From Peptostreptococcus porci (GTDB lineage Bacteria; Bacillota; Clostridia; Peptostreptococcales; Peptostreptococcaceae), in assembly GCF_009695815.1 (NCBI RefSeq), contig NZ_VUNE01000003.1, positions 124,001 through 188,000 of the forward strand: 64,000 bases of DNA, given 5' to 3'. Positions 44,584-53,947 of the stretch are shown one piece after another. Each line of letters begins with the position of its first letter. The first letter of the stretch is position 1. Under the pieces are notes generated by a model. It was not told the origin of the DNA. It saw only the letters and a list, made by a program, of their open reading frames with translations, and made no database searches. The position numbers and the translations under genes are program-made.

Positions 44584-46575
44584 CTAGAACATCAATTTTT
44601 TTGCTCTTTCTACCACGTTTTCAGTTGTAAATCCAAAATGCTTAAACAACACACTAGCTGGTGCAGATGCTCCAAAAGATGTCATACCAACAACATCTCC
44701 ATCTATTCCAACGTATTTAAACCATGGCATTGTTCCACCGGCTTCAACCGCAAGTCTAGCTCTAACATTAGAAGGAAGAACTTCTTCTTTGTATTCCTTT
44801 GATTGCTTATCAAATATATCCATACATGGTACAGATACAACTCTAACAGATTTTCCTTCTCCTTCTAAAACAGCCTTTGCGTTTACAGCCAACTCTACCT
44901 CTGACCCAGAAGCAAGTAAAATTAAGTCAATGCTATCCTTATTAGATGCTTCGGAAATTACATATGCACCCTTAAATGCATCCTTTGATGAACCTTCTAT
45001 CTGTGGTAAATTCTGTCTTGTCAACACGATAGCTGTAGGAGTAGATTTTGATCCCATGGCACTTGCCCATGCAACTGCAGTTTCAGTATAATCTGCCGGT
45101 CTGAATACATTTACATTTGGAATTGATCTAAGCATAGCTAGCTGTTCAACTGGTTCATGCGTTGGTCCGTCTTCTCCGACACCAATACTGTCATGTGTTA
45201 GCACATAGGCAACTGGTAGCCCCATCAATGCTGCCAATCTGATCATCGGCTTCATAAAATCACTAAACACAAAGAATGTTGCACAGAATGGCTTCAAACC
45301 ACCATGTAAGTATATACCATTTGTAATAGCTGTCATAGCCATCTCTCTTACTCCAAAGTGAATATTTCTTCCCAATCTGTTTTCTGGTGAGAAGAATCCT
45401 TCATTTTTCATCTCTGATTTATTTGATGGAGCCAAGTCAGCCGATCCACCAATCATATTTGGATAGATTTCTTTTAATTTGTTGATTAAATCCCCAGAAA
45501 CTGCTCTAGTAGCCATTGCCTTTGATTCATGCTTCCAGTATTCCTCTGAATTAATTATATTTTCAACATCTATATCTGAATGATATATATCCCACTGTTC
45601 TTTTAATTCTGGATATTCTGTACAATATTTTTCAAACATTGAATTCCATTTATCTTCCTGTATTGCATTCTCTTTGGCGATTGAATCATAGTGAGAGTAA
45701 ATTTCTTCTGGTACTTCAAATGCTTCGTTGCTTTCCCAGCCCAAGAATTTTCTCAATTCTAATATATTTTCTTCTCCAAGAGGTTCTCCATGAGCAGATG
45801 CCTTGCCGACTTTGGCTGGACAACCATATCCAATCTGTGTTCTACAAATAATTATAGAAGGTCTTTCAAGATCTGCCTTTGCAGCATCTATCGCCTCGCC
45901 TATAGCTTTTAGATCATTTCCGTCTTCCACTATTTGAACTTGGAAACCAAAAGCCTCAAACCTTTTTGCTACATCTTCCTTGAATGCTGTCTCAGTATTA
46001 CCCTCTATAGTTATATCATTTGAATCATATAATACTATCAGTTTTCCTAGTTTTAATGTACCTGCTAATGAAAGTGCTTCATAAGAAATACCTTCCATCA
46101 AACATCCATCACCAGTCATAGCAAACGTATAATGATCTACTACTGGATAACCATCTCTATTGAACTTAGCTGCCAAATGTGATTCTGCAATAGCCATACC
46201 GACTGCTGTAGATACACCAGCTCCCAATGGACCTGTCGTAGCTTCTACACCAACAGTATGTCCATATTCAGGATGTCCTGGTGTAAGATGATCAAGCTGT
46301 CTAAAGTTCTTAAGCTCATCAATAGTTAGACCTTCATATCCAAACATATGCAATAATGAGTACAAAAGAGCCGAACCATGACCAGCAGATAATATAAATC
46401 TATCTCTGTTTGACCAATTTGGATTTTGTGGATTGTGATTCATATGATTTGCCCATAATTCATATGCGGCTGGTGCTGCTCCCAAAGGCAATCCTGGATG
46501 TCCCGAATTAGCTTTTTGAATCTGATCAGCAGACAGTATTCTCAATGCGTCCACTGCTTTTTGATTGATATTCAT
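44584..46575 (-). CDS. tkt: Transketolase
   Basis: A 663-residue thiamine diphosphate enzyme of the non-oxidative pentose phosphate pathway. Motifs are [23 protein letters not shown], the ThDP-binding GDGCLMEG...N segment, the pyrimidine domain [20 protein letters not shown] and the C-terminal domain GAYVISEA. Length and domain order are normal for the full-length bacterial enzyme. It would supply ribose-5-phosphate and erythrose-4-phosphate in an anaerobe without an oxidative branch. A GGAGG site precedes the ATG and a consensus-like promoter lies at 46648-46676. Confidence 0.98.
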   Translation of the reverse strand: MNINQKAVDALRILSADQIQKANSGHPGLPLGAAPAAYELWANHMNHNPQNPNWSNRDRFILSAGHGSALLYSLLHMFGYEGLTIDELKNFRQLDHLTPGHPEYGHTVGVEATTGPLGAGVSTAVGMAIAESHLAAKFNRDGYPVVDHYTFAMTGDGCLMEGISYEALSLAGTLKLGKLIVLYDSNDITIEGNTETAFKEDVAKRFEAFGFQVQIVEDGNDLKAIGEAIDAAKADLERPSIIICRTQIGYGCPAKVGKASAHGEPLGEENILELRKFLGWESNEAFEVPEEIYSHYDSIAKENAIQEDKWNSMFEKYCTEYPELKEQWDIYHSDIDVENIINSEEYWKHESKAMATRAVSGDLINKLKEIYPNMIGGSADLAPSNKSEMKNEGFFSPENRLGRNIHFGVREMAMTAITNGIYLHGGLKPFCATFFVFSDFMKPMIRLAALMGLPVAYVLTHDSIGVGEDGPTHEPVEQLAMLRSIPNVNVFRPADYTETAVAWASAMGSKSTPTAIVLTRQNLPQIEGSSKDAFKGAYVISEASNKDSIDLILLASGSEVELAVNAKAVLEGEGKSVRVVSVPCMDIFDKQSKEYKEEVLPSNVRARLAVEAGGTMPWFKYVGIDGDVVGMTSFGASAPASVLFKHFGFTTENVVERAKKLMF

Positions 46576-46647
46576 TAATTTTCCTCCTATAATTTAAGCT
46601 TTCATCATTTGAAAACATTACTATCAAAAATATACTTATCTCATTCA

Positions 46648-46676
46648 ATTTTATCATATATAAATAAAATGTTCAA
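46648..46676 (-). promoter_or_regulatory. Likely transketolase promoter
   Basis: On the minus strand TTGAAC (46676-46671) and TAAAAT (46653-46648) are 17 bases apart. The rest of the 384-base gap (46576-46959) is AT-rich; I see no gene or RNA in it. Confidence 0.6.
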
Positions 46677-46959
46677 ATTAATAATTACAGCAGATAGTGT
46701 CATTTTTTTATTGATGTGTTGAAAACAACAATTGGTATTTATGCAGGTTTTATGGTGTATTTTTCAATCTCTTGCCCACTATTCATTTGACTATACAATC
46801 TGTTATTTTTAGAATATTGTTAGTATTGTTTAAAACCAATTGATAGTAAGTATCTAAAATGCTATAATAAAAATGTATACTGATTATACCAGTATCTTTT
46901 TTTATATTTATTTACATTGTTTGGATGGATAATTATGTCTAAAAAATTTAAAATTATAT

Positions 46960-47481
46960 TTATTTACAAGCTTTTTTCATACTCTCAATTTTGTAGTTTT
47001 CAAGAAATACCATGTATTCTTCAGCATTTTCGATAATTCCCCTGATCTCATCTTCTGTCAGCTTTCTAACAGCTTTTGCTGGTGAACCAACTATCAATAA
47101 TCCATCTCCAAAAACCTTGTTGCTTGTCACCAAAGATCCAGCACCGACTATACAATTTTTTCCTATTTTGGCACCATCCAAAACTATTGCACCCATACCA
47201 ATAATCACATTATCATCAATATTTGCTCCATGTATTATGCATCCATGACCTAGTGATACATAGTCACCGAAAACGACTTCATCATATCCATGCACTACAA
47301 CACTATCCTGAACATTACAGTTGTCGCCAAAAGTGATATTACAGCTATCTCCTCTTAGTGATGCATTCGGCCATACACTACACCTTTCTCCGAACTTAAC
47401 TCCACCCGCAATCGTTGCTAGTTCATGTATAAAACAAGATTCAGGTATCACTGATTCCTTATCTAAATATTTTTCTATCAT
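46960..47481 (-). CDS. Gamma-class carbonic anhydrase-like hexapeptide protein
   Basis: A 173-residue left-handed beta-helix protein built of hexapeptide repeats (IxGxxx type) with a C-terminal helix. It belongs to the PaaY/YrdA/CaiE gamma-carbonic anhydrase-like family. The zinc-binding histidines are visible in VVHGYDEV, LGHGCIIHGANI. I chose the ATG at 47481, eight bases after AAGGG. Activity in this subgroup varies, so carbonic anhydrase function is not certain. It lies next to the AlkD-like gene on the same strand. Confidence 0.92.
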   Translation of the reverse strand: MIEKYLDKESVIPESCFIHELATIAGGVKFGERCSVWPNASLRGDSCNITFGDNCNVQDSVVVHGYDEVVFGDYVSLGHGCIIHGANIDDNVIIGMGAIVLDGAKIGKNCIVGAGSLVTSNKVFGDGLLIVGSPAKAVRKLTEDEIRGIIENAEEYMVFLENYKIESMKKACK

Positions 47482-47509
47482 CCCTATCACCCTTTTCTAA
47501 AATAATACA

Positions 47510-48199
47510 CTATTTTTTCAATGTCTTTAAATATTCCTTCGTATCGTCGTCGATCCTTCTACTTTCTACGGCTTTTTGAATAGATTTATTGTGTACAAAT
47601 TTATCCATAGTTTTACCCTCTATCAGCCCAATAGTATGGTCATACTGTTTAATCAAGGCAAAACTAAAGTACCAAGCAATTGCCATATTGATATAATATT
47701 CATCTGACTTTATTGAAGAGACCAACTCCAACATTTCTGGTAAAAACTCATCATCAAGATAATTGTTCATCAATCTAACTATACCATATCTCTTGGTATA
47801 TGTTTTATCACTTTTAATCCACTCTTTTATTTTTTTATATACTTCTCTTGGATATTTTTTAAATATAGGTGGTGAAAAACTATCGCAAGTCGCCCAATTA
47901 TCAATATATGGAAGAATTTCTTCAGTCATTTTTATTAGATAGTCAAAATCCTTTACTGTACTGAGAATAAAGCAATGTAGATTATTTTCCTCATAGTATT
48001 GATGTGGTAAGTCCTGTAAAAATTCATCTATGTCTTCTCTCTTTGAAAATTCTTTTGCGAGCTTCTTTAACTCCGGACTACGCACCCCGATTATTTTCTC
48101 TTTATCAATATTCGGTATAAGCTTTGCATTAAAATCTCTATAACCTAAATCCTGTAAATCAAACAGCCTCGTTTGTATTTCTCTTGAAATTAAATTCAT
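47510..48199 (-). CDS. DNA alkylation repair family (AlkD-like) protein
   Basis: A 229-residue HEAT-repeat-like protein of the DNA alkylation repair family (PF08713). IIGVRSPELKKLAKEF, EENNLHCFILS, ILPYIDNWATCDSF and YINMAIAWYFSFALIKQYD correspond to conserved helices. The Asp/Trp in NWATCDSF lie where AlkD has its catalytic surface. Some relatives are glycosylases for cationic alkyl lesions; others lack activity. The ATG at 48199 follows GGGAGG. Gene order with the hexapeptide protein suggests a short operon. Confidence 0.85.
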   Translation of the reverse strand: MNLISREIQTRLFDLQDLGYRDFNAKLIPNIDKEKIIGVRSPELKKLAKEFSKREDIDEFLQDLPHQYYEENNLHCFILSTVKDFDYLIKMTEEILPYIDNWATCDSFSPPIFKKYPREVYKKIKEWIKSDKTYTKRYGIVRLMNNYLDDEFLPEMLELVSSIKSDEYYINMAIAWYFSFALIKQYDHTIGLIEGKTMDKFVHNKSIQKAVESRRIDDDTKEYLKTLKK

Positions 48200-48289
48200 T
48201 TGTCCTCCCACCTACATTTTTCGATTTTTTTTATTAAATATTTTTTTATGAATATACTCTATAATCTCTTTGAGTATTCTTTGATTATT

Positions 48290-49054
48290 CTAATGGATAT
48301 CTAGCAATACATCTTTCATATCAAAAAGTCCGTTTTCCTTATCCTTTAGATATAATATTGCTCTAACAGCACCATTTGCAAAGGATCTATCTGATTCTGC
48401 ATGATGGCTAATAGTAATCACTTCATCGTTGCCTGCAAAAATAACATCATGATCACTAATTATTGTTCCACCTCTGACAGAATGAAAGCCGACCTCATTT
48501 TGTTGTCTCTTTGAGTTTGGACCGCTTCTTCCAAATGTTGTAAATAAATCTGGATTGGCAGATTTCATACTATTAAAAATCATCTTTGAAGTTCCGCTTG
48601 GAGCGTCCTCCTTCCTGTTGTGGTGCTTTTCAACTATCTCTATATCAAATCCTTTCAACAAATCACAAGCATTTTTCACTATATCTAAAAGCACATTTAC
48701 TCCGAATCCAGTATTATGAGATAGCAATATCGGTATCTTTTTCGAAGCATCTTCAATATGTTTCTCATCAGATTCAGTAAGCCCAGTAGTCCCTATAACC
48801 AATGGAATACTCCTATCCAAACAAAATTTAACGACATCATATATATTTTCTCTATTTGAAAAATCAATTACCCCATCACATTCTTCCGATACGCTCAATA
48901 TATTTTTGTATACTTTAAACCCTTGATGCTCATCTCCGTCTACGGATGCAGATCTAGAAACACCAAAAGCCAAACTAGTATCTGGATTAGACATTATTGA
49001 ATCATAATTAGCCTTTCCCAATTTTCCGTAAAAACCAACTACTCCAAGTTTCAT
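48290..49054 (-). CDS. dapB: 4-hydroxy-tetrahydrodipicolinate reductase (second copy)
   Basis: A 254-residue DapB. It has the Rossmann motif GVVGFYGKLGK, the substrate loop VEKHHNRKEDAPSGT and the C-terminal HHAESDRSFANGAVRAILYL, all features of functional DapB. A second, distinct dapB (59232-59999) lies in the lysine operon. This copy stands alone between the AlkD-like gene and the corrinoid operon, with no lysine riboswitch. The two differ in N-terminal region and spacing, so they are old paralogues or one was acquired. It reduces hydroxy-tetrahydrodipicolinate with NAD(P)H. Confidence 0.94.
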   Translation of the reverse strand: MKLGVVGFYGKLGKANYDSIMSNPDTSLAFGVSRSASVDGDEHQGFKVYKNILSVSEECDGVIDFSNRENIYDVVKFCLDRSIPLVIGTTGLTESDEKHIEDASKKIPILLSHNTGFGVNVLLDIVKNACDLLKGFDIEIVEKHHNRKEDAPSGTSKMIFNSMKSANPDLFTTFGRSGPNSKRQQNEVGFHSVRGGTIISDHDVIFAGNDEVITISHHAESDRSFANGAVRAILYLKDKENGLFDMKDVLLDIH

Positions 49055-49179
49055 AAGTTCCTCCTTCGAAATATAATATTTAATATCTTATACTATCTAC
49101 CATATATTATATAATATTTGTCCCACTTAATAAATGAAAAACCTTTCTTTTATATAAAAACGATACTTTTAAAAAAAAA

Positions 49180-49206
49180 TAGCGAGGCAGCCTAGCTGTC
49201 TCGCTA
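49180..49206 (-). terminator. Terminator of the corrinoid methyltransferase operon
   Basis: A 12-bp stem (TAGCGAG plus CAGC arms, one G-U) with a 3-base loop, followed on the minus strand by a run of nine Ts. A second hairpin, GGGACTC/GAGTC-ATCCC, lies nearer the stop codon at about 49268-49288. Confidence 0.85.
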
Positions 49207-49300
49207 ATAAAGTCTAACTTTTTGGGTTCACATCATTCGTGGATAATGTGGGTATACCTTTTTATTTGGGACTCTTATGAGTCATCCCTTTTTTAAGTCA

Positions 49301-50170
49301 CTATTTGAGATGAACAGCCTTGCAGATGCCATTCTTCAATTCATATTTAATATTTTTTATACACATTTGACCAACAAATTTTTCTTTTCCAACCAAATAC
49401 GAGCATACTTCTCCGTATCTCATAGACGACGGTAACTCAATATCAACAAATTCTGCTTTTTCGGTTCCAATAAGTGAAAGCGTCGTCTTTGGACATAGTA
49501 ATATCAATGCTCTATCTCCAGTTATCTCCTGCATTTTCTTTAGGTATTCATATGTAAATAATTCTACAACCTGTTCAGCCATCTTTGGTCCCAAAATGTT
49601 CACTCCACCTGAGGAATCAGCATAGCTTATCATGGTTACACCTCTATTCACTGCCTCCTCTATAATTTTTAGAACCTCATTACCTAGTTTCCAAAAAACC
49701 TCTTTCATCAAATCTGGTTTTTTTCTCATTGCTTTAAATACATAAACAGGATCAATTAATACATTCATTATTGTAAATGGACCTGCAACCTCAAGTACAA
49801 CGTCTTCACCTTGCTCCCTAAGTATTTTACAAGCCTCAAGTACCTCAAAAATTCTACCAGAATTAAAGTCTATTTCCTTTAAGCCCAAAATTTCCTCTGG
49901 CTTTGTACAAATATACTCTTTGGCTCTAGGTCCTGCCTTTTCATCACCATAGTTTACAATTCCACCCATTGCCTCTGCTTCTACAGTATGACAAAATGGT
50001 AATTCACAAAACGTCGCCTCATCATATTCTTTTATTGCTTTAGCAATCTCAACCATTGATTCTCTTTTCATATAGGCATCAGGAAACTTCAAATCCAAGC
50101 TTTTTGTCACATTCTCATTTATACCAACAGAATTTTGAAAAGTACATTTGAAGTCGACAATCTTTGCCAT
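49301..50170 (-). CDS. URO-D/MtaA-family methyltransferase paralogue with altered zinc site
   Basis: A 289-residue protein of the uroporphyrinogen decarboxylase superfamily, methyltransferase branch. ELPFCHTVEAEAMGG and LEVAGPFTIMNVLIDPVYVFKAMRKK align with the paralogues at 52101 and 53948. It is 55-70 residues shorter than those. Where they have the zinc ligands H-x-C (HICG), this one reads LLCPKTT, so the His is lost. The last gene of the corrinoid operon, 118 bases after the activator. It may have a structural role, a different metal site or a different acceptor; a decarboxylase role in heme synthesis is unlikely in this setting. Confidence 0.82.
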   Translation of the reverse strand: MAKIVDFKCTFQNSVGINENVTKSLDLKFPDAYMKRESMVEIAKAIKEYDEATFCELPFCHTVEAEAMGGIVNYGDEKAGPRAKEYICTKPEEILGLKEIDFNSGRIFEVLEACKILREQGEDVVLEVAGPFTIMNVLIDPVYVFKAMRKKPDLMKEVFWKLGNEVLKIIEEAVNRGVTMISYADSSGGVNILGPKMAEQVVELFTYEYLKKMQEITGDRALILLCPKTTLSLIGTEKAEFVDIELPSSMRYGEVCSYLVGKEKFVGQMCIKNIKYELKNGICKAVHLK

Positions 50171-50288
50171 AAAACCACTACCTTTCTAAAATCAATCCAC
50201 AATTTCTAATAAATTTTCAATATTCTCTTATACGCAAGCAGCAAATTGCTATGAAAAAAATGAAAATTTATATAGTAGTATCTTTTTA

Positions 50289-52097
50289 TCAAACTTTTGG
50301 GAATATCAGGCAATCAGAAAATAATCTTTCGTAACCTTTAACTGCACCTAATTCCATATAATCCATATTTATGGATAATTTTTCCATATTTTCTTTAACA
50401 TCTTTTGACATAAGCGCCATATATGCACCGACCTTGGATGAATTACCGACATATTCAAGCTTGTCACTGATATCATCGGGCAGTATTCCAGTTCCAGTCA
50501 AACTATCTGCTGGCAAATGTGCCCCAAATTGACCAGCTATTACTACTTTATCCAATTCATCCATTGTTATTTCAGCTTTTTCCAGCAGTGCCAAAAATCC
50601 AGACAAAATTGCCCCCTTTGCCAATTGAACTTGTCTGACATCTCCTTGGGTAATGAGTATTTTCTCGTCTGATTTTCCATTTGAGTAAACTATAAACTCT
50701 CTCTTTTTTCCATTCATCTGTATCAGTTTGTTTCTAAAGTCATCTTCTTCCAATTTTTCTAGCTTAATAAAGGCTCCATCTTTTTTTATAATCTTAGACT
50801 TAACAAGCTCTCTGACGGCAGCAAGAATACCACTTCCGCAGATTCCAATTGGCTCCTTATCTCCAATAACCTTTAACGAAATATTTCCCTGTTCATCAAT
50901 TTCAATATCTTCTATTGCTCCATCAGCAGCCCTCATTCCAGAACTGATATTCATTCCTTCCAGTGCTGGACCAGCAGCACACGAACAACACAGCAGTCGT
51001 CCAGATTTCGATAGTACGATTTCTCCATTTGTTCCAATATCTATAAATAAAATATTACCTTTTCTATTTTCCAAATTACACACATATGCACCTGAAACTA
51101 TATCTGCGCCAATATAAGCAGACACTGAAGGTAGGCAATGAAGTCTCCCAAATCTAGAAATATCTATTCCAATATCATTAGCTGGAATATTTTTTGAAGA
51201 AGTGAAAATAGGTGCATATGGAGATTTTCCAATAGTTTTTGCACTCACGCCTAAAAGCATATGCATCATCGTGCAGTTTGCACTTACAACCATCTCATAT
51301 ATAGATTTTCTAGAAATCCCCTCTTTATTGCAAATATCTTCAATCATATCATTAATAGACTTCACAATTGCCTCTTGTAACTTTTCTTTTCCATCGGCTT
51401 TATTTTCTATCTCATAAGTAATTCTAGTCAAAACATCAAGCCCAAAATGTTTTTGAGCATTTATCATTGAAGAGTTAGAAAGCTCTTTTCCGGTATTCAT
51501 ATCTACAAGCTCGCACACAACAGTTGTAGTACCAATATCTACAGCTAAACCGTACAAGCTTTCCGTAGTATCTCCCACTTCAACTCCAATTACTTTCTCA
51601 TCATACAGAACAACAGTATAAACCCCGTCATCATACTCAATTGATTGTAGATTATCAAACTGTATAGATTTTAACCCAGTAGCTTTTTTTAATTGTTCTT
51701 CAAATGGAGTCTGATTTTGCAAGCTCGGCTTCTCTATTTGAACTAATACCTTTTTTATATTGGTATTGAAATCAAACCTTGGTTTGTATCCTGCCGTCAA
51801 AACCTTATGCTCTCTTTCCTTTTGCAAAAGTTCAACTTTCAAATTTCCACTTGGTTTAACCATGCATGAAAGCCTTACTCCACTTTCAAGCTCACCTTCA
51901 CTCAAAAGTTTCCTTTCAGTAACGGACGGTGATTCTACAGCACCATCGATAATTTTTACCTTACACTTTCCGCAAGTGCCTTTACCATTACATGGGTTAT
52001 CCACAAAGTGACCCGATTCTAGCAGAATATCCAATAAATTTTCATTAGGACGGTATTCAATTTTTTCTTTTACATTTTTTACTTCGATACTAGGCAT
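50289..52097 (-). CDS. Corrinoid activation protein (RACo/RamA-like ASKHA ATPase with ferredoxin domain)
   Basis: A 602-residue protein. The N-terminal plant-type 2Fe-2S ferredoxin has C36, C42, C45 (CNGKGTCGKCK) and C78. A linker follows, then a DUF4445/RACE ASKHA domain with YGLAVDIGTTTVVCELVD (phosphate 1 loop) and GNILFIDIGTNGEIVLS. Proteins of this type use ATP to return oxidised Co(II) corrinoid to the active Co(I) state. It starts 3 bases after the upstream methyltransferase gene, so it is co-translated with the operon and should service the corrinoid protein at 53151. Confidence 0.95.
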   Translation of the reverse strand: MPSIEVKNVKEKIEYRPNENLLDILLESGHFVDNPCNGKGTCGKCKVKIIDGAVESPSVTERKLLSEGELESGVRLSCMVKPSGNLKVELLQKEREHKVLTAGYKPRFDFNTNIKKVLVQIEKPSLQNQTPFEEQLKKATGLKSIQFDNLQSIEYDDGVYTVVLYDEKVIGVEVGDTTESLYGLAVDIGTTTVVCELVDMNTGKELSNSSMINAQKHFGLDVLTRITYEIENKADGKEKLQEAIVKSINDMIEDICNKEGISRKSIYEMVVSANCTMMHMLLGVSAKTIGKSPYAPIFTSSKNIPANDIGIDISRFGRLHCLPSVSAYIGADIVSGAYVCNLENRKGNILFIDIGTNGEIVLSKSGRLLCCSCAAGPALEGMNISSGMRAADGAIEDIEIDEQGNISLKVIGDKEPIGICGSGILAAVRELVKSKIIKKDGAFIKLEKLEEDDFRNKLIQMNGKKREFIVYSNGKSDEKILITQGDVRQVQLAKGAILSGFLALLEKAEITMDELDKVVIAGQFGAHLPADSLTGTGILPDDISDKLEYVGNSSKVGAYMALMSKDVKENMEKLSINMDYMELGAVKGYERLFSDCLIFPKV

Positions 52098-52100
52098 TAT

Positions 52101-53132
52101 CTAGCTCTCCTCTTGATAATCTTCTTGCATAATCGCTTTAATTAGCGATTGTATATTCGCTATAGGTGATCTCGTTCCAAGCCCACAGGCAGGCGAAATA
52201 ATATTTGAACCGCTCCTAATGCACGCCCTAGTCAAAGCCTGAACCTTTTCTTCAGTTGCAAATTCAAGAGCATATGTACTTACATTGCCCATCAAAACTC
52301 TATCACCCAAATGTTTTCTAGATTCCTTGATGGAAACTATGGAATCAAAGCTCAGCGCATCACTTGTAATCTTACCAACTTCATTATAGACATTTTTCAT
52401 CTGACCACAAATATGGACAATCGTGCCTACATTTCTGTCCTTAATACCATCCAAAATCCTATTGATATACCTTACCACAAATTCATCAAAAAACTTTGGA
52501 CCCAATATTTCACCTGTTCCACTCGGATCAGAAATAGCAATAACATCGGCACCGGCATCAATCTGAGCATTTGCAAATTTTATTATTTCATCTGTTACAA
52601 ATTCCATATATTCATGCACTGTCTTGTTATCTTTTCTAAGACTCTTGTAAAAACTTACTGGTTCTATCACAGAGCTGGCAGTACTTATTGGACCTGTGAT
52701 ATTTCCAACAATAGGAGCGTCCAAGTTTTTTGATTTTAGAATTTTTATCGCATCCAAAACTACCCTTGCTCTTCCATTACTCAAGTCTATTGGTTTTAAT
52801 TTTCTCCATTCGGATACGGAATCATATGCATAACCAGTTACGTGAGGTTCAAAAACCTTCGATCCCATTGTAACCTCTGCCCCCATTTCTTCAGCTTCTA
52901 TGGTCATGCAAAATGGAACGCCAATATTTTCGAAGCATCCATTTTCATAGCTAGCCAAAGCTAAATTTGCCATCATCACTGGATCAAGATGAGCCTCAGG
53001 CCATGATATTCCAGATATGTCCATCAAATCTGTAGTTATCATATTCATCATTCCTCCAGGACAAATACAGGCGACCCTATCCGTTTTTTCTTTATTTAGT
53101 ATTTTTAACAATCTTTCCTTGTCTGTAGTCAT
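52101..53132 (-). CDS. URO-D/MtaA-family corrinoid methyltransferase
   Basis: A 343-residue TIM-barrel protein of the MtaA/CmuA branch of the uroporphyrinogen decarboxylase superfamily. GVPFCMTIEAEEMGAEVTMG, VGNITGPISTASSV and ISDPSGTGEILGP are family motifs. Zinc ligands H-x-C (VHICGQ, about residue 243) and a downstream Cys in SPACGLG are kept. It should move a methyl group between the corrinoid protein and a donor or thiol/folate acceptor. It lies 18 bases after the corrinoid protein gene and 3 before the activator. Confidence 0.9.
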   Translation of the reverse strand: MTTDKERLLKILNKEKTDRVACICPGGMMNMITTDLMDISGISWPEAHLDPVMMANLALASYENGCFENIGVPFCMTIEAEEMGAEVTMGSKVFEPHVTGYAYDSVSEWRKLKPIDLSNGRARVVLDAIKILKSKNLDAPIVGNITGPISTASSVIEPVSFYKSLRKDNKTVHEYMEFVTDEIIKFANAQIDAGADVIAISDPSGTGEILGPKFFDEFVVRYINRILDGIKDRNVGTIVHICGQMKNVYNEVGKITSDALSFDSIVSIKESRKHLGDRVLMGNVSTYALEFATEEKVQALTRACIRSGSNIISPACGLGTRSPIANIQSLIKAIMQEDYQEES

Positions 53133-53150
53133 AAAAATCTCCCCGAAGCT

Positions 53151-53807
53151 CTAAGCTATCCCCACAAGCCTCTTGGCAAGCTTTACAGCTTCCACAGCAT
53201 TTGATGAATATCCATCTGCACCTATTTCATCTGCAAATTTCTGTGAAATAGGACTTCCTCCTATCATGATTTTTATATCATCTCTAATTCCTCTATCTTT
53301 AAGCTTTTGAATGACAGTACTCATTCCATCCATAGTTGTCGTCATCAATGTCGACATACAAATAATTTTTGCATCGACTTCAATAGCTTTTTCAACGAAG
53401 CTATCCAATGGCACATCTCTTCCCAAATCATACATTTCAAATCCAGCAGTATCAAGCATTATTTTTACAAGGTTTTTTCCTATATCGTGAGTATCTCCTT
53501 CAACAACTCCTATCACTACCTTTATCTTATCTCCTTCATTATCTTGTGAAGGAATATGTGGCTTCAATATTTCCAGCCCTGCGTACATCGCATCTGAGCA
53601 AAGAAGTAAATCTGTAACAAAATACTCTTCTTCATCATATAGTACTCCAGCCTTGTTCATACCGTCTACCAAACCATCCATAATTCCCTCTAATGCAGGA
53701 TATCCAGCTTCTATATATTCATTTGAAATATCGACAACATCTTCATCTTCCATTTCCAAAACACAATCTGATAATAATTTCAATAATTCTTCTTTTGATC
53801 TTGTCAT
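53151..53807 (-). CDS. Corrinoid (B12-binding) methyl-carrier protein
   Basis: A 218-residue MtaC/MtbC-like protein with an N-terminal four-helix cap (residues 1-90) and a C-terminal Rossmann-like cobalamin domain. The cobalt ligand is His107 in GDTHDIGKNLV; MSTLMTTTMDG and IMIGGSPIS are the other cobalamin contacts. I chose the ATG at 53807, eight bases after GGAGG. It carries the methyl group between the URO-D-family methyltransferases encoded on both sides and is kept reduced by the RACo-type protein. A 140-base gap separates it from the first methyltransferase gene. Confidence 0.96.
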   Translation of the reverse strand: MTRSKEELLKLLSDCVLEMEDEDVVDISNEYIEAGYPALEGIMDGLVDGMNKAGVLYDEEEYFVTDLLLCSDAMYAGLEILKPHIPSQDNEGDKIKVVIGVVEGDTHDIGKNLVKIMLDTAGFEMYDLGRDVPLDSFVEKAIEVDAKIICMSTLMTTTMDGMSTVIQKLKDRGIRDDIKIMIGGSPISQKFADEIGADGYSSNAVEAVKLAKRLVGIA

Positions 53808-53947
53808 AATAATTTCCTCCATTTAATTAAAAAACAATTTCTTATAGTTAAAAACAATAAAGATTATTATTAGTTTTTTCGTCACACTCAATCAAAAATC
53901 AGCCTTTAACAGCTAAATCTCAACTGCAAATAATGCGTCAAAAATCA

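Noticed and set aside
46576-46959. Possible small gene between transketolase and the hexapeptide protein
   Set aside because: Short frames such as the one near 46720 end after about 25 codons and resemble nothing.
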